A stretch of 64,000 nt of DNA from JAPOKJ01 sp031421635. Lineage in GTDB: Bacteria > Pseudomonadota > Gammaproteobacteria > Burkholderiales > Burkholderiaceae_E. Below the pieces are notes generated by a model. It was not told the origin of the DNA, searched no databases, and saw nothing but the letters and a program-made list of their open reading frames with translations. Shown piece after piece: positions 1-8,202 of the stretch (position 1 is its first letter; each line of letters begins with the position of its first letter). The stretch is taken from NCBI GenBank assembly GCA_031421635.1, contig JANOPA010000067.1, positions 4,520-68,519 on the forward strand, given 5' to 3'. Both the position numbers and the translations under genes were made by a program.

Positions 1-589
1 TTGAGCTTCGCAATTCGATACGCGTTGCGAGCAGTTCTTCGGCCGCGTTACGGGTGCCATGGATCTCAAGCGCGTTGCCAATTGCGAGGCTCGAGAGACT
101 CGCAAAACCATCGAACACTGTGGCTTGAGCCGGAGCTTGTTGCAGGCGTATCATCTGGCCCGCCACCACTAAAGTGTCCGCGCCAAGCGACTCAATGGTG
201 CCGATGACATTAGGACGAATATAAACCGTCTGGGCGAGTTCATTCGCAGAGGTGTTGTCGAACTTAAGCTCGACCTGCATCCCAAGCCGGGTAGCGCTTG
301 AGCTCACACTAATCGGTGAGGCGGGGTTCTTTCCGTTCAGGTAAATGGTATTGCCTTCGGTATAAGTCCGACCCTCGACAATCACGCTTCCAAACCCCGT
401 AATCGCACCGATTTGCGTGCCACCGCTAAAGCCGCCTGTACCACCGGACCCTACTCCGCCTGCTCCACCACAGGACAGCAATAGCAAACTAATGAGCGAC
501 AACAAAACGCCGACGAAAGCGTGCCGTGCGAATTTGAACGGGGTCGACGAAATGGCCCCAGATCGGGAAGGGATCTGCACGGAATTCAT
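1..589 (-). CDS. DUF5666-type lipoprotein, 3' end cut by window edge
   Basis: The frame is open from an ATG at 589-587 to the left edge, giving 196 codons with no stop. The N-terminus is a lipoprotein signal (hydrophobic VGVLLSLISLLLLSC, then a Gly/Ser-rich linker). The mature part starts IGAITGFGSVIVEG and later has GTIESLGADTLVVAGQ and ATVFDGFASLSSLAIG. These match in order the large DUF5666 protein at 2993-4549 (IGAVTGFGSVIIEG, GNVSSLGADSLVIAGQ, STVFEGVSGLSGVALG), so the two are paralogues. The start overlaps the stop of the upstream DUF6502 gene by ATGA, and a GAAGGA lies just before it, so the pair is translationally coupled. Function is unknown; the family is made of repeated small beta-barrel-like units and is probably periplasmic and outer-membrane anchored. 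Confidence 0.85.
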   Translation of the reverse strand, partial: MNSVQIPSRSGAISSTPFKFARHAFVGVLLSLISLLLLSCGGAGGVGSGGTGGFSGGTQIGAITGFGSVIVEGRTYTEGNTIYLNGKNPASPISVSSSATRLGMQVELKFDNTSANELAQTVYIRPNVIGTIESLGADTLVVAGQMIRLQQAPAQATVFDGFASLSSLAIGNALEIHGTRNAAEELLATRIELRSS

Positions 590-1479
590 TTCCTTCGCTT
601 CGGCGAAACCCAGGTTGATGCGATACGACTGGGTTCTGAATATACATACACCCCAAACCGAAGGCGCCCGCGATGATCATGTTGGCGGTCGATCTCGTAG
701 CGCTGCTGGGCGGCGTTCACGCTGGCGTCGAACACTTGTTTCCATTGCGTTTTGGCCAAGTGGCTCAGCATTTCGATGGAGGCATCGGATACACCGTTGA
801 CGTACATGCTGTGCTCAAGAAACGGTGCCTTTTCATCTTTGCCCACCGCGAGTAGATTCGCCGCGCCAGCCGCAAGATGGTCACGAATATGTTGATGAAA
901 ATATTTGGCAAGATCGAGCGTACCGCTTTTTGGTACCATCGCCTCGGAAAGCGGGGTCACAGTGTCGTCACTCTCTGTCACTAGACCAAGGCGCAGCAAC
1001 TCGTCCAAAACGGTACGCTTGGAGAAGTCCTTGGTAATTGCGCTCACCAAAGTTTCGAACGATGGGGCCGGTCCACTTATAGAAAGGGTCGCCGGTTTGC
1101 CTTCAGTAGTCACATAAGCAGCGTCGGTTGCCCATTTGGTAAACACCTGCTCGGCATAAGAGAGTTCTTTGTCTACCGCATTGGCCAACTTTGGCGAGCG
1201 CGAGTCGCTACGGTGGGATTTCACTTCCTTGCGATGTACCCCAGAAAGGAGGCTGACCGCCGCATCGGTGGCTTTGCGTTGATGAGATTCCAATTCGCGC
1301 TCGGCGAGATCGATAAACCCCGAGCGCAGCGCCTTCGATATTTCTGTAAAGCCGATGCCATTTTCTAGCCAAAGGCGAATCAATGGCGCGAGCGTCTCTA
1401 CGGCGTCGTCAAGAAGTAATTCTTTTACTCTTGTCGGGCCGCCGATGGGCGCCTGGGCATCGTCAATTTCTGAAGACAT
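586..1479 (-). CDS. DUF6502 family protein
   Basis: A 297-residue soluble protein with no signal peptide. The N-terminal part (VKELLLDDAVETLAPLIRLW, then an helical GIGFTEISKALRSGFIDLA stretch) resembles a helix-turn-helix and fits the DUF6502 family, which is often found next to DUF5666 genes in Betaproteobacteria. I chose the ATG at 1479 because the frame above it has only a TTG at 1557 and the paralogous pattern starts near here; the ribosome site is weak. Its stop overlaps the ATG of the downstream DUF5666 lipoprotein by four bases. It diverges from rpoH across a 250-base intergenic region. A regulatory role is an inference from the HTH-like start only. Confidence 0.75.
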   Translation of the reverse strand: MSSEIDDAQAPIGGPTRVKELLLDDAVETLAPLIRLWLENGIGFTEISKALRSGFIDLAERELESHQRKATDAAVSLLSGVHRKEVKSHRSDSRSPKLANAVDKELSYAEQVFTKWATDAAYVTTEGKPATLSISGPAPSFETLVSAITKDFSKRTVLDELLRLGLVTESDDTVTPLSEAMVPKSGTLDLAKYFHQHIRDHLAAGAANLLAVGKDEKAPFLEHSMYVNGVSDASIEMLSHLAKTQWKQVFDASVNAAQQRYEIDRQHDHRGRLRFGVYVYSEPSRIASTWVSPKRRK

Positions 1480-1617
1480 GGTGTTATTGTAGAATTTTGC
1501 GCAGGATCGGTCAAGGGAAACATTCCCTTTGTTTCTGAAAGTCGCTAGACTTTGCAACGACTAAAAGTGAAGTCGACTGCGATAGATCAAGTCTATGTCA
1601 CCGATTATCTGTAATTA

Positions 1618-1644
1618 TTAGCACTCAAGCCCGACGAGTGCTAA
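1618..1644. promoter_or_regulatory. CIRCE operator (HrcA site) upstream of rpoH
   Basis: A perfect inverted repeat, TTAGCACTC, nine bases, GAGTGCTAA, matches the CIRCE consensus with the canonical spacer. It lies 86 bases before the rpoH start. The HrcA repressor binds this element; control of rpoH by CIRCE is known in Betaproteobacteria. A TAATTAT just to its left could be a -10 box, but the -35 is not clear. Confidence 0.93.
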
Positions 1645-1655
1645 CATTTATGCGT

Positions 1656-1713
1656 GAATTGAAATGATTCAATTCATACGCCCAGTGTTTATGGGGTCCC
1701 CTCACGAAGGGGT
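1656..1713 (+). promoter_or_regulatory. Hairpins in the rpoH leader
   Basis: Two short stem-loops follow the CIRCE site in the untranslated leader. The first (1656-1675) is GAATTGAA, loop ATGA, TTCAATTC. The second is CCCCT, loop CACGA, AGGGG, ending about 15 bases before the Shine-Dalgarno GGAGAGG. They may tune rpoH translation; a thermosensor role is speculation. Confidence 0.4.
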
Positions 1714-1729
1714 TTGTCTAGGAGAGGTT

Positions 1730-2647
1730 ATGTCTGTTCACAGTTCTAATGCTTTGATTCCTGCGATCGTCGCGAGTCGACCTAGCTCTGGGTTGACTGC
1801 CGCAATGGCTATACCTGCCGTTGGGAACCTTGACGCCTACATCACTGCTGTTAACCGTATCCCGATGCTTACCCTTCAACGGGAGATGGAGCTGGGAACG
1901 CGCTTGCGCACGATGAATGATCTTGATGCTGCCCGCGAAATGGTGATGTCTCATCTGCGACTTGTCGTTAGTATTTCGAGACAATATCTTGGCTATGGCC
2001 TGTCTCATGGCGATTTGATCCAAGAAGGCAATATTGGCCTGATGAAGGCTGTTAAGCGCTTTGATCCAACCCGCGGTGTGCGCTTGGTTTCGTTCGCAAT
2101 GCATTGGGTGAAAGCGGAAATTCACGAATACATTCTCAAAAACTGGCGCTTGGTAAAAGTCGCGACTACCAAGGCACAGCGTAAGCTGTTCTTTAATCTT
2201 CGCTCGATGAAGGGTGATGCCCGTACCTTGAGTCCGGCCCAAGTCGACTCAATTGCCACCCAATTAAACGTCAAGCGCGAAGACGTGATTGAAATGGAAA
2301 CCCGCCTTGGGGGCCAGGAAATCGCTCTTGAGCCTCAAACTGACGATGGCGAGGAAGGCTTTGGCCCGATCTCCTATTTGAAGTCCGAGCATGGTCAGCC
2401 GGATCAAGTATTGGAGGGGCGCGAACGTGACCGCTTACAAAGCGATGGCATTGAAGCGGCCTTGGCAAGTTTGGATGCGCGCAGCCGTCGAATTATTGAA
2501 ACACGTTGGCTCAAAGACGATATGGAAGGGGGTTCACTCACTCTGCACGACCTTGCCAATGAGTTTGGCGTCTCTGCCGAACGGATTCGCCAAATTGAAG
2601 TCAGCGCGATGAAAAAAATGAAAGGTGCGCTCGCCGCCTACGTCTAA
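1730..2647 (+). CDS. rpoH: RNA polymerase heat-shock sigma factor (sigma-32)
   Basis: A 305-residue sigma-70 family protein. Region 1.2/2 has LDAYITAVNRIPMLT and the core-binding helix GDLIQEGNIGLMKAVKRFDP; region 2.4 has SFAMHWVKAEIHEYILKNW; the RpoH box KAQRKLFFNLR is present and separates it from housekeeping and stationary sigmas. Region 4 ends with HDLANEFGVSAERIRQIEVSAMKKMK. The start is set by GGAGAGG six bases before the ATG at 1730; an in-frame ATG at 1664 has no such site and falls within the leader hairpin. Length fits the family (E. coli 284). It is a single gene under a CIRCE operator, so it is expected to be repressed by HrcA, and ends in a strong terminator. Confidence 0.97.
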   Translation: MSVHSSNALIPAIVASRPSSGLTAAMAIPAVGNLDAYITAVNRIPMLTLQREMELGTRLRTMNDLDAAREMVMSHLRLVVSISRQYLGYGLSHGDLIQEGNIGLMKAVKRFDPTRGVRLVSFAMHWVKAEIHEYILKNWRLVKVATTKAQRKLFFNLRSMKGDARTLSPAQVDSIATQLNVKREDVIEMETRLGGQEIALEPQTDDGEEGFGPISYLKSEHGQPDQVLEGRERDRLQSDGIEAALASLDARSRRIIETRWLKDDMEGGSLTLHDLANEFGVSAERIRQIEVSAMKKMKGALAAYV

Positions 2648-2652
2648 TTTAA

Positions 2653-2676
2653 GAGAGCGTTCTTGCAGGCGCTCTC
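2653..2676 (+). terminator. Stem-loop after rpoH, weak terminator
   Basis: GAGAGCG pairs with CGCTCTC across a ten-base loop right after the rpoH stop. There is no T-run, so alone it would be a processing or pausing hairpin; the strong terminator follows at 2721. Confidence 0.4.
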
Positions 2677-2720
2677 TCATGGGGCGGAGGTGACTCCACC
2701 GCCCAATGCCTCCCTCCTTG

Positions 2721-2755
2721 CCGGCGCCAATCTCCAGATTCGCGCCGGTTTTTTA
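2721..2755 (+). terminator. Intrinsic terminator of rpoH
   Basis: CCGGCGC pairs with GCGCCGG, with an inner AATCT/AGATT stem, followed directly by six T residues. A textbook rho-independent terminator. Confidence 0.92.
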
Positions 2756-2992
2756 TTTGTGCGGAGAGTTCATGCATGCTATCAAAAGTTAAATAGTGAT
2801 TTAACACACCTTTGGTACTCATTGATGCGACCGTTCGTCCGCCTGGTACTGACGCACAGGCAAGAGCGAACAATAATCACACTCAGAACGTGACATAAAT
2901 CTCGACCAATGAGTTGAGAATGCAACATCGCCAGGGAAAATGTGAGGCCTTCAAGAGGGGGCCGAGCGACCGAATGTAGGTTTGAGGCGATG

Positions 2993-4549
2993 ATGACAAT
3001 AATGGGTTTCCACGTTCGCAGAACATTTCTCAGTAGTGCCCTAAGCACTATGATTGTTTTGAGTGGCTGCGCAGATCAGAGTGACCCAAGCACGACCATC
3101 CCTCCTCAAAGCGCAGACGTTGCGATGTCCAAGCAAGCGAGCGGATTGAGTAACGTAACGACCAAGCCCAGCAGCGCAGTGGATAATCTTGCGAATACTT
3201 TGGTGACTAAGGAAGCCTCCATCGGCGCGGTGACGGGCTTCGGCAGCGTGATTATCGAAGGCGTCAAGTACGAGGATGATGCAGCACTCGTCATGCTCGA
3301 CATTGATCCGACCCAAGTAAGTGTGGGTAGCTTGAAAGACATCAAGCTGGGCATGCGCGTTGCCGTGCAAGCCGATGGGAAAAAAGCTCAAAGTTTCACC
3401 CTTGGCACCGAAGTGATGGGGAATGTGAGTTCTCTCGGCGCGGACTCTTTAGTGATCGCCGGTCAGACCGTGAAAGCCTCAAATGACCCCGCCTCGAGCA
3501 CAGTGTTCGAAGGTGTCTCTGGCTTATCCGGGGTAGCGTTGGGAGACCTTGTTGAGGTCTATGGTCAACGCGATGCCAGTGGCATCATCATCGCCAGCCG
3601 TGTTGAACGCAAGAGCCTTAGCGGAACGACGCTTACGCGAGTCAAAGGCAGCCTTGCTAAACTCAACAAGGCTGCGAAAACTTTTGCATTGGCCGGTTTA
3701 ACTGTGTCGTATGCCAACACGACTCGCATCGTGCCAAACCTTGACGCGCTGATCGATGGCGCAAACGTGGTCGTGTTTAGCGATGTAGCCCTGCAAGCAG
3801 GCGTTCTTAATGCCAGAGGCATCACGATGCTGGCGCCTTCTTCAGAGCTCAATGGATTGCTACGGGTCGCTGGTCATATTCGCGGACTCGATTTTGCCGC
3901 ACATACTTTCATGATTGATGGCATCAAAGTCGACGCCAGCAAGGCAGTCATTCTGAAAGGTAGCGCTAGCGACCTCGCCAATAGCCTAAAAGTAAGAGTT
4001 GTCGGCAGTTTCGCGGACGGTCGGATCGTTGCGACCGAGGTGAGCTTTCAGAAGGATCTTGGCGATGCCCAAGTGGACGTGAAAGGCGAGATCACGGACT
4101 TTGTGAAAGCTTCTAGTTTCAAAGTGCGCGGCGTACCCATCGATGCCAGCGCCACAAGCGTCAGTTTCGTCAATGGCGATGTTTCCAAATTGCTCGCAGG
4201 AGTCAAGGTTCGTATCAGGGGTGAGGTGCAGGGCGATGTCGTAAAGGCCTTGGCGCTAGAGTTTCTGAGTGCCGAGAGTTCGGGTGTCCCGAGCAATCCC
4301 AGCAGAGGTCTTTCATCTAAAGATCAAGTGACAACGACGGTCACGAGCTTCAGTATCCAAGGCAGCCTTTCGAACATCGATGTGACTAAAAAGACCATTC
4401 GCGTCAATGGCAATACCTTCAACTTACCGGTCGAGATCGCTGATTCTACGATGCTCGAATCCCTGAAAAACGGAAGCAACATCTCCGTGGAAGGTTCGGT
4501 TGATAACGGACAGGTCGTCGCTACTAAGGTTGTCGTGACCAAGCAATAA
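2993..4549 (+). CDS. Multi-repeat DUF5666 lipoprotein
   Basis: A 518-residue predicted lipoprotein: the N-terminus has a basic region, a hydrophobic stretch and the lipobox VLSGC, followed by a low-complexity linker. The mature protein is a string of about six to seven related units of 65-75 residues, each with a pattern such as GSLAKLNKAAKTFALAGLTV, GHIRGLDFAAHTFMIDGIKV and GSLSNIDVTKKTIRVNGNTF, typical of DUF5666. It is a paralogue of the partial gene at the left edge. The start is chosen at 2993 because GAGG sits five bases upstream; 2990 and 3002 are alternatives. It is monocistronic. No enzyme motif is visible; a structural or ligand-binding envelope role is inferred only. Confidence 0.88.
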   Translation: MTIMGFHVRRTFLSSALSTMIVLSGCADQSDPSTTIPPQSADVAMSKQASGLSNVTTKPSSAVDNLANTLVTKEASIGAVTGFGSVIIEGVKYEDDAALVMLDIDPTQVSVGSLKDIKLGMRVAVQADGKKAQSFTLGTEVMGNVSSLGADSLVIAGQTVKASNDPASSTVFEGVSGLSGVALGDLVEVYGQRDASGIIIASRVERKSLSGTTLTRVKGSLAKLNKAAKTFALAGLTVSYANTTRIVPNLDALIDGANVVVFSDVALQAGVLNARGITMLAPSSELNGLLRVAGHIRGLDFAAHTFMIDGIKVDASKAVILKGSASDLANSLKVRVVGSFADGRIVATEVSFQKDLGDAQVDVKGEITDFVKASSFKVRGVPIDASATSVSFVNGDVSKLLAGVKVRIRGEVQGDVVKALALEFLSAESSGVPSNPSRGLSSKDQVTTTVTSFSIQGSLSNIDVTKKTIRVNGNTFNLPVEIADSTMLESLKNGSNISVEGSVDNGQVVATKVVVTKQ

Positions 4550-4643
4550 GCCCGCGTGCTTAAGCTTCGCAAGTAGGGGCGTCCTTGGTCGCGCCATTCA
4601 AGACCTAGGTACACTTAGCAAAAGCAGTGTTAAGGAGTGCCGA

Positions 4644-5669
4644 ATGTTCGTTGAGTCTGTGTTCAAAAAATGCGCTTCTTTGAGAAGTCTTTCGTATTGC
4701 GCGCTGATGGTGGGGTCCCTGCTTGTCGGCCAAACCGTCTTTGCTCAAAGCTCAGACAGTGCCAGCTTTCCAAACGGTCAAACCATCACCTTGGTCATGC
4801 CCTTTCCTGCGGGCTCTGGCGTCGATGTGGTGGCCCGCCTAATGCAGGAAAGCCTTCAAAAAACACTCAAAACATCGATCGTTATTGACTATAAAGTGGG
4901 TGCCGCAGGCAATATTAGTTCCGAGCTTGTTGCTCGTGCTAAGCCCGATGGGCTCACGGTCATGCTCGCTACCGCTGCCACACATGGTGTCAATGCCGCG
5001 CTCTACAAGAAACTACCGTTCGATGTGGAGGCTGATTTCACAGCGCTCGGAACCATCGTAGATGTGTCCAACGTGTTGATGATCAATGCAACTGTTATTG
5101 ACGTAAAAACCGCCAAGGATTTTATCGATAAGGTCAAAGCTGAGCCTGGAAAATATAATTATGCGTCCACCGGTAACGGCACGGGTACCCATTTAGCATT
5201 CGCCGAATTCAATGCTAAAGCGGGCCTCAATATGGTTCATGTCCCCTACAAAGGCGGGCCGGAGGCTACCCAGGCGGTCCTAAAAGGGGAGGTATGCTGT
5301 GTGTTTAGCCAAGTGCAAGCGGCTCTGCCGCACTACCGGGCAGGGAAGGTGCGATTGCTCGGCGTCAGCACCCCTCAAAAGGTTGCTGCTGTCAGCGAAG
5401 TGCCGACCATCTCGGAAAGCGCCTTACCTGGCTATGCGAGCTATATTTGGTTTGGCATCATGGGTCCCAAGGGCATGAATTCGCAAATATCTCAGCGTTG
5501 GAACAGTGCAATTAAAGAGGCACTGGATAATCCCGAGCTTCGCCAAAGATTAATTAACGGTGGTAATACGCCCCGTTACGAAACGCTTGAGCAATTCAAA
5601 GCGACTATCAAGAAAGATCGCGCCAATTGGGCTTTGGTCGTCAAGGAGTCTGGGGCGACGATTGATTAA
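4644..5669 (+). CDS. Bug-family (TctC) periplasmic substrate-binding protein
   Basis: A 341-residue protein with a Sec signal (cleavage near VFAQS) and the family signature: ITLVMPFPAGSGVDVVAR at the first beta-strand, IDYKVGAAGNISSELVARAKPDGLTV, and HVPYKGGPEATQAVLKGEV. Bug proteins bind small carboxylates or amides with two water-bridged carbonyl contacts and feed TctAB permeases or act as sensors. No TctA or TctB lies nearby. AAGGAG precedes the ATG. Only 23 bases separate it from the AdoMet decarboxylase gene, so the two are probably co-transcribed, an unusual pairing. One feature differs from relatives: the sequence GEVCCVFSQVQ puts two adjacent cysteines where GQV and a non-Cys residue are usual. 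Confidence 0.93.
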   Translation: MFVESVFKKCASLRSLSYCALMVGSLLVGQTVFAQSSDSASFPNGQTITLVMPFPAGSGVDVVARLMQESLQKTLKTSIVIDYKVGAAGNISSELVARAKPDGLTVMLATAATHGVNAALYKKLPFDVEADFTALGTIVDVSNVLMINATVIDVKTAKDFIDKVKAEPGKYNYASTGNGTGTHLAFAEFNAKAGLNMVHVPYKGGPEATQAVLKGEVCCVFSQVQAALPHYRAGKVRLLGVSTPQKVAAVSEVPTISESALPGYASYIWFGIMGPKGMNSQISQRWNSAIKEALDNPELRQRLINGGNTPRYETLEQFKATIKKDRANWALVVKESGATID

Positions 5670-5692
5670 TCGAGGCACCGTAAGGTAAGTTA

Positions 5693-6082
5693 TTGGACGG
5701 TCTTCATCTCATTGCCGATTTGTCGGCCTGTCGGCCCATTCAATCAGGATTGATGACGGAGCCGGCCGAACTGGAAGCCTTTTGCCTCGACGCCATTCGT
5801 GTTGCGGGTTTAACGAGTGTCGCCCATCTTTTTCATTCTTTTCGCGATGCGACCCGAGATGCTTCCCTGGCCGCCGCCCCTATCGGCATCACCGGCGTCG
5901 TGCTGTTGGCAGAATCTCATTGCGCGATCCATACGTGGCCAGAGAAGGATGGCGTCACCTTAGACGTGTATGTCTGCAACTATGGTCAAGACAATTCCGC
6001 CAAAGCGCGTCAGCTTAGCCAGCTCCTTATCCAAGGGTTTTCAGCTGGCAAGGTGGAGTGTCAGGAGCTCTTGCGAGGCTAG
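5693..6082 (+). CDS. speH: S-adenosylmethionine decarboxylase proenzyme, prokaryotic class
   Basis: A 129-residue protein of the short (Thermotoga/Bacillus-type) AdoMet decarboxylase class, a pyruvoyl enzyme that makes decarboxylated AdoMet, the aminopropyl donor for spermidine. The self-cleavage motif is AESH with Ser75 predicted to become pyruvoyl; His80 (IHTWPE) and Cys95 (VYVC) follow at +5 and +20, exactly the spacing known for this class. The start is a TTG at 5693 preceded by TAAGGTAAG; there is no upstream ATG in frame. It follows the Bug gene by 23 bases and faces, on the other strand, an operon containing a spermidine-synthase-like protein, so the two probably serve one pathway. The name speD is also used for this gene. 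Confidence 0.93.
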   Translation: MDGLHLIADLSACRPIQSGLMTEPAELEAFCLDAIRVAGLTSVAHLFHSFRDATRDASLAAAPIGITGVVLLAESHCAIHTWPEKDGVTLDVYVCNYGQDNSAKARQLSQLLIQGFSAGKVECQELLRG

Positions 6083-6203
6083 GATTTGTATGAGGGATGT
6101 TGCGATCCTCATGGCGGTCCGGTGAGCCGGGAGCGGGCCCGCAATATCCGCGCACTGCTCTACCCCAAGCCTGATTTACCTTCGGGAAAAATCGAAACCA
6201 TCG
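6083..6203. other. Short non-coding gap after speH
   Basis: In the speH frame the reading continues open past the stop for about 40 codons (ending KIETIGAY), which looks coding-like, but it has no start and no family I recognise. It may be debris from the same event that truncated the TetR gene next to it. Confidence 0.3.
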
Positions 6204-6527
6204 GTGCATATTAAAGACTCGGCCTTAATTTCTAAGCTGAATCAGCGTGGCTTAGAGCATATGGAAGCAATCTTGGCTCGAGGTCAGAAAGAGAGCGTCA
6301 TGCGTCAAGATGTGTCCGCGCTCGACGTATTTATGAACTTGGTCGGTTTGACTTACTACCATGTCGCCAATCACGCGGGGTACTTGGCGGGAGGATTTAG
6401 TCGCTCAGTCGTCAATCAACTTGAGGATAGTGCGTTTCGGCACCATCGCCGGCAAATCATCGTGGAGACTACGACTCGGTTTGTGTTGCGCGACCCGCAC
6501 GCTGACCGGCGCGCACTCCCAGTGTAA
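6204..6527 (+). pseudogene. TetR-family regulator, C-terminal remnant
   Basis: About 107 residues match the C-terminal ligand-binding half of TetR regulators: SKLNQRGLEHMEAILARGQKE, then DALDVFMNLVGLTYYHVANH-like helices and a closing FVLRDPHAD. The DNA-binding helix-turn-helix half is missing: the frame opens only at 6126, after an in-frame TGA, and the intervening 25 codons do not look like TetR. The first possible start is a GTG at 6204 without a ribosome site. Its 3' end overlaps the convergent FAD oxidoreductase gene by 59 bases. Most likely a decayed gene; it might once have regulated the adjacent cluster. Confidence 0.6.
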
Positions 6528-8202
6528 AGGCTTCTTCAAATACTGAGTAACCCGCGAGATCACTATGAGCGAAGCTCAAGGGAGCGCGCGAATTCAGAAG
6601 ATGTGCGCGTGCGTTGCGCAGGGGCTCACTATGCCAACCTGGTTTGGGTACAGCCATGGCATGACCAAAACGCGCGATATCGAGATGCTTAAGGTGTTCA
6701 GGAAAGTCAGGATGGGCCGACATGAATTCCTTCACAACATTCGTATGCCAAAATTGCCAAGGCTGCTCGAGCAGTTGCTTTCTAACCTCGCGGCCTTCGC
6801 CGAGGGCGTGGTAATAAGTGAGTACGGTTGGGCCGTTGGTTTGAGCGAGACTTTGGTGTTGTGCGTTCACATAACCCAAGCCCTGCCCACCATAGATTAC
6901 ATTGTCCCAAGCAGGCGCCGCTCCACCGCGATCGCGCAGATCTCGGTCCAAATAGGCATTGGCGACCATCCAGCTTGAATGTTCGCTTAGGCGGCCGAGC
7001 GCTTGCAACGCAGACACGGTGTGCTGATTGTCGAGCGATCCGGCAAGTAGCCTTTGGGTGATAAAAAGCGGCAGTGCCAGAATGCAATGCTGGCAATCCC
7101 ATTGCTCAACATGATCAGAGTTTAAAGCTCGCACCGTCAGACCCTTTGCCTTGGGCTTAATATGCATCGCAAGGCGCTCAGTCTGTAAGCGCTCTCCAAG
7201 GGTTGCCGCGATTTTCTTGCTCAGCCACCCATTGCCCTCAGGCCAGGTGAAGACCCCGCTGGTGGCCGTCAGATCTTCTTTGGCATTCTCTCCGGGAGCT
7301 TGGAAACCGTGCCTTGAAGCGAAGTAGTGCACTCCAGCCCAAGCCGAAACACTGGCCATTCCCGAGCCGTAGTCATCACGGCAGCAATAATCCAGGTACC
7401 AATGTAGATGAGGGTCGTCCAAGCCTTGCTGACCTAACCAGGTTTTAAAGTTGACGCGGTCTAAGTCCAGACGTTCACTTAGGCGTGTGGAGGTGATAGC
7501 CGCATCCGCAGCCGTGCCCATCGGGAGTTGAAACCCGCCGCGTTCTTGAAAGCCTTGTATCAAATCACTAAATCGGCGATAGGCTTGTAAGCTTGACTCG
7601 CCCACGTCGGCCAGTGGCAGCAGCCCCTCGTGCCAGGCACCGCGAAAAAATAAACGCTCCTGTGGGCTGTGACAAAGATGACGCTCGCCCTGCGCGCTTA
7701 CTTGCCATCGGCCTGAGCGAAATTCCATGAGTTCCAATTCGGCCAGGAGCGCACGCACGGGTTCCAGCCCGTCGCTTGGGTCCTCGTTCCTGCCACGCGC
7801 GTTGATGGGCACGGGCAAATAATGGGCGCCCATTGGGCAGGCCAGATTATTGATCTGATGCGCACGGCTATTGCCCCCCGCTTCCTTTTCAAGCTCAAGG
7901 ACGACGAAGTCATCGATGCCTTGCTTTTTTAAGCTCCAAGCAGCACCAAGCCCGGCAATACCGCCACCAATAATAACTACCTGCGCCTGCCGGGAAACAA
8001 CCCGTTCGGTCGGCGAGGTCGCGCTTTTAATACGATGCCCGCTCTCAAAATTGGGGCCGATGAATCCACCGCTAGCTCTGGAAGGCAAAGGCGGCGAAGG
8101 CTCGCAGCCGCTTAAGCCCAACGTAACCGTACTCGCCGTGCTGCCAAGTTTGAAACTGGTTTTGAGAAATTCCCGGCGACTCAATGAAGAACCTTGCCCC
8201 AT
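6469..8202 (-). CDS. Tat-exported FAD-dependent amine-oxidase-like oxidoreductase
   Basis: A 577-residue protein. Residues 8-32 carry a twin-arginine signal (SRREFLKTSF) leading to LGLSGC, so it is likely exported folded and lipidated. From about residue 73 the dinucleotide-binding fold is clear: VVIIGGGIAGLGAAWSLKK, followed by the acidic strand end LELEKEAGGNS. The C-terminus (YSVFEEAFTLGVRAGQRA) fits the FAD pyrophosphate contact of amine-oxidase/phytoene-desaturase-type flavoproteins. It is the last gene of the SPFH-DUF4178-DUF350-spermidine synthase operon and its start overlaps the preceding gene by 22 bases. A polyamine or modified-amine substrate is an inference from this context, not shown by the sequence. 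Confidence 0.85.
   Translation of the reverse strand: MGQGSSLSRREFLKTSFKLGSTASTVTLGLSGCEPSPPLPSRASGGFIGPNFESGHRIKSATSPTERVVSRQAQVVIIGGGIAGLGAAWSLKKQGIDDFVVLELEKEAGGNSRAHQINNLACPMGAHYLPVPINARGRNEDPSDGLEPVRALLAELELMEFRSGRWQVSAQGERHLCHSPQERLFFRGAWHEGLLPLADVGESSLQAYRRFSDLIQGFQERGGFQLPMGTAADAAITSTRLSERLDLDRVNFKTWLGQQGLDDPHLHWYLDYCCRDDYGSGMASVSAWAGVHYFASRHGFQAPGENAKEDLTATSGVFTWPEGNGWLSKKIAATLGERLQTERLAMHIKPKAKGLTVRALNSDHVEQWDCQHCILALPLFITQRLLAGSLDNQHTVSALQALGRLSEHSSWMVANAYLDRDLRDRGGAAPAWDNVIYGGQGLGYVNAQHQSLAQTNGPTVLTYYHALGEGREVRKQLLEQPWQFWHTNVVKEFMSAHPDFPEHLKHLDIARFGHAMAVPKPGWHSEPLRNARAHLLNSRAPLSFAHSDLAGYSVFEEAFTLGVRAGQRAGRATQTES

Noticed and set aside
417..800. Plus-strand frame of 127 codons
   Set aside because: Shadow of the DUF6502/DUF5666 genes; no ribosome site and high proline/arginine composition.
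1718..2242. Minus-strand 174-codon frame inside rpoH
   Set aside because: Antisense shadow; no homology and no ribosome site.
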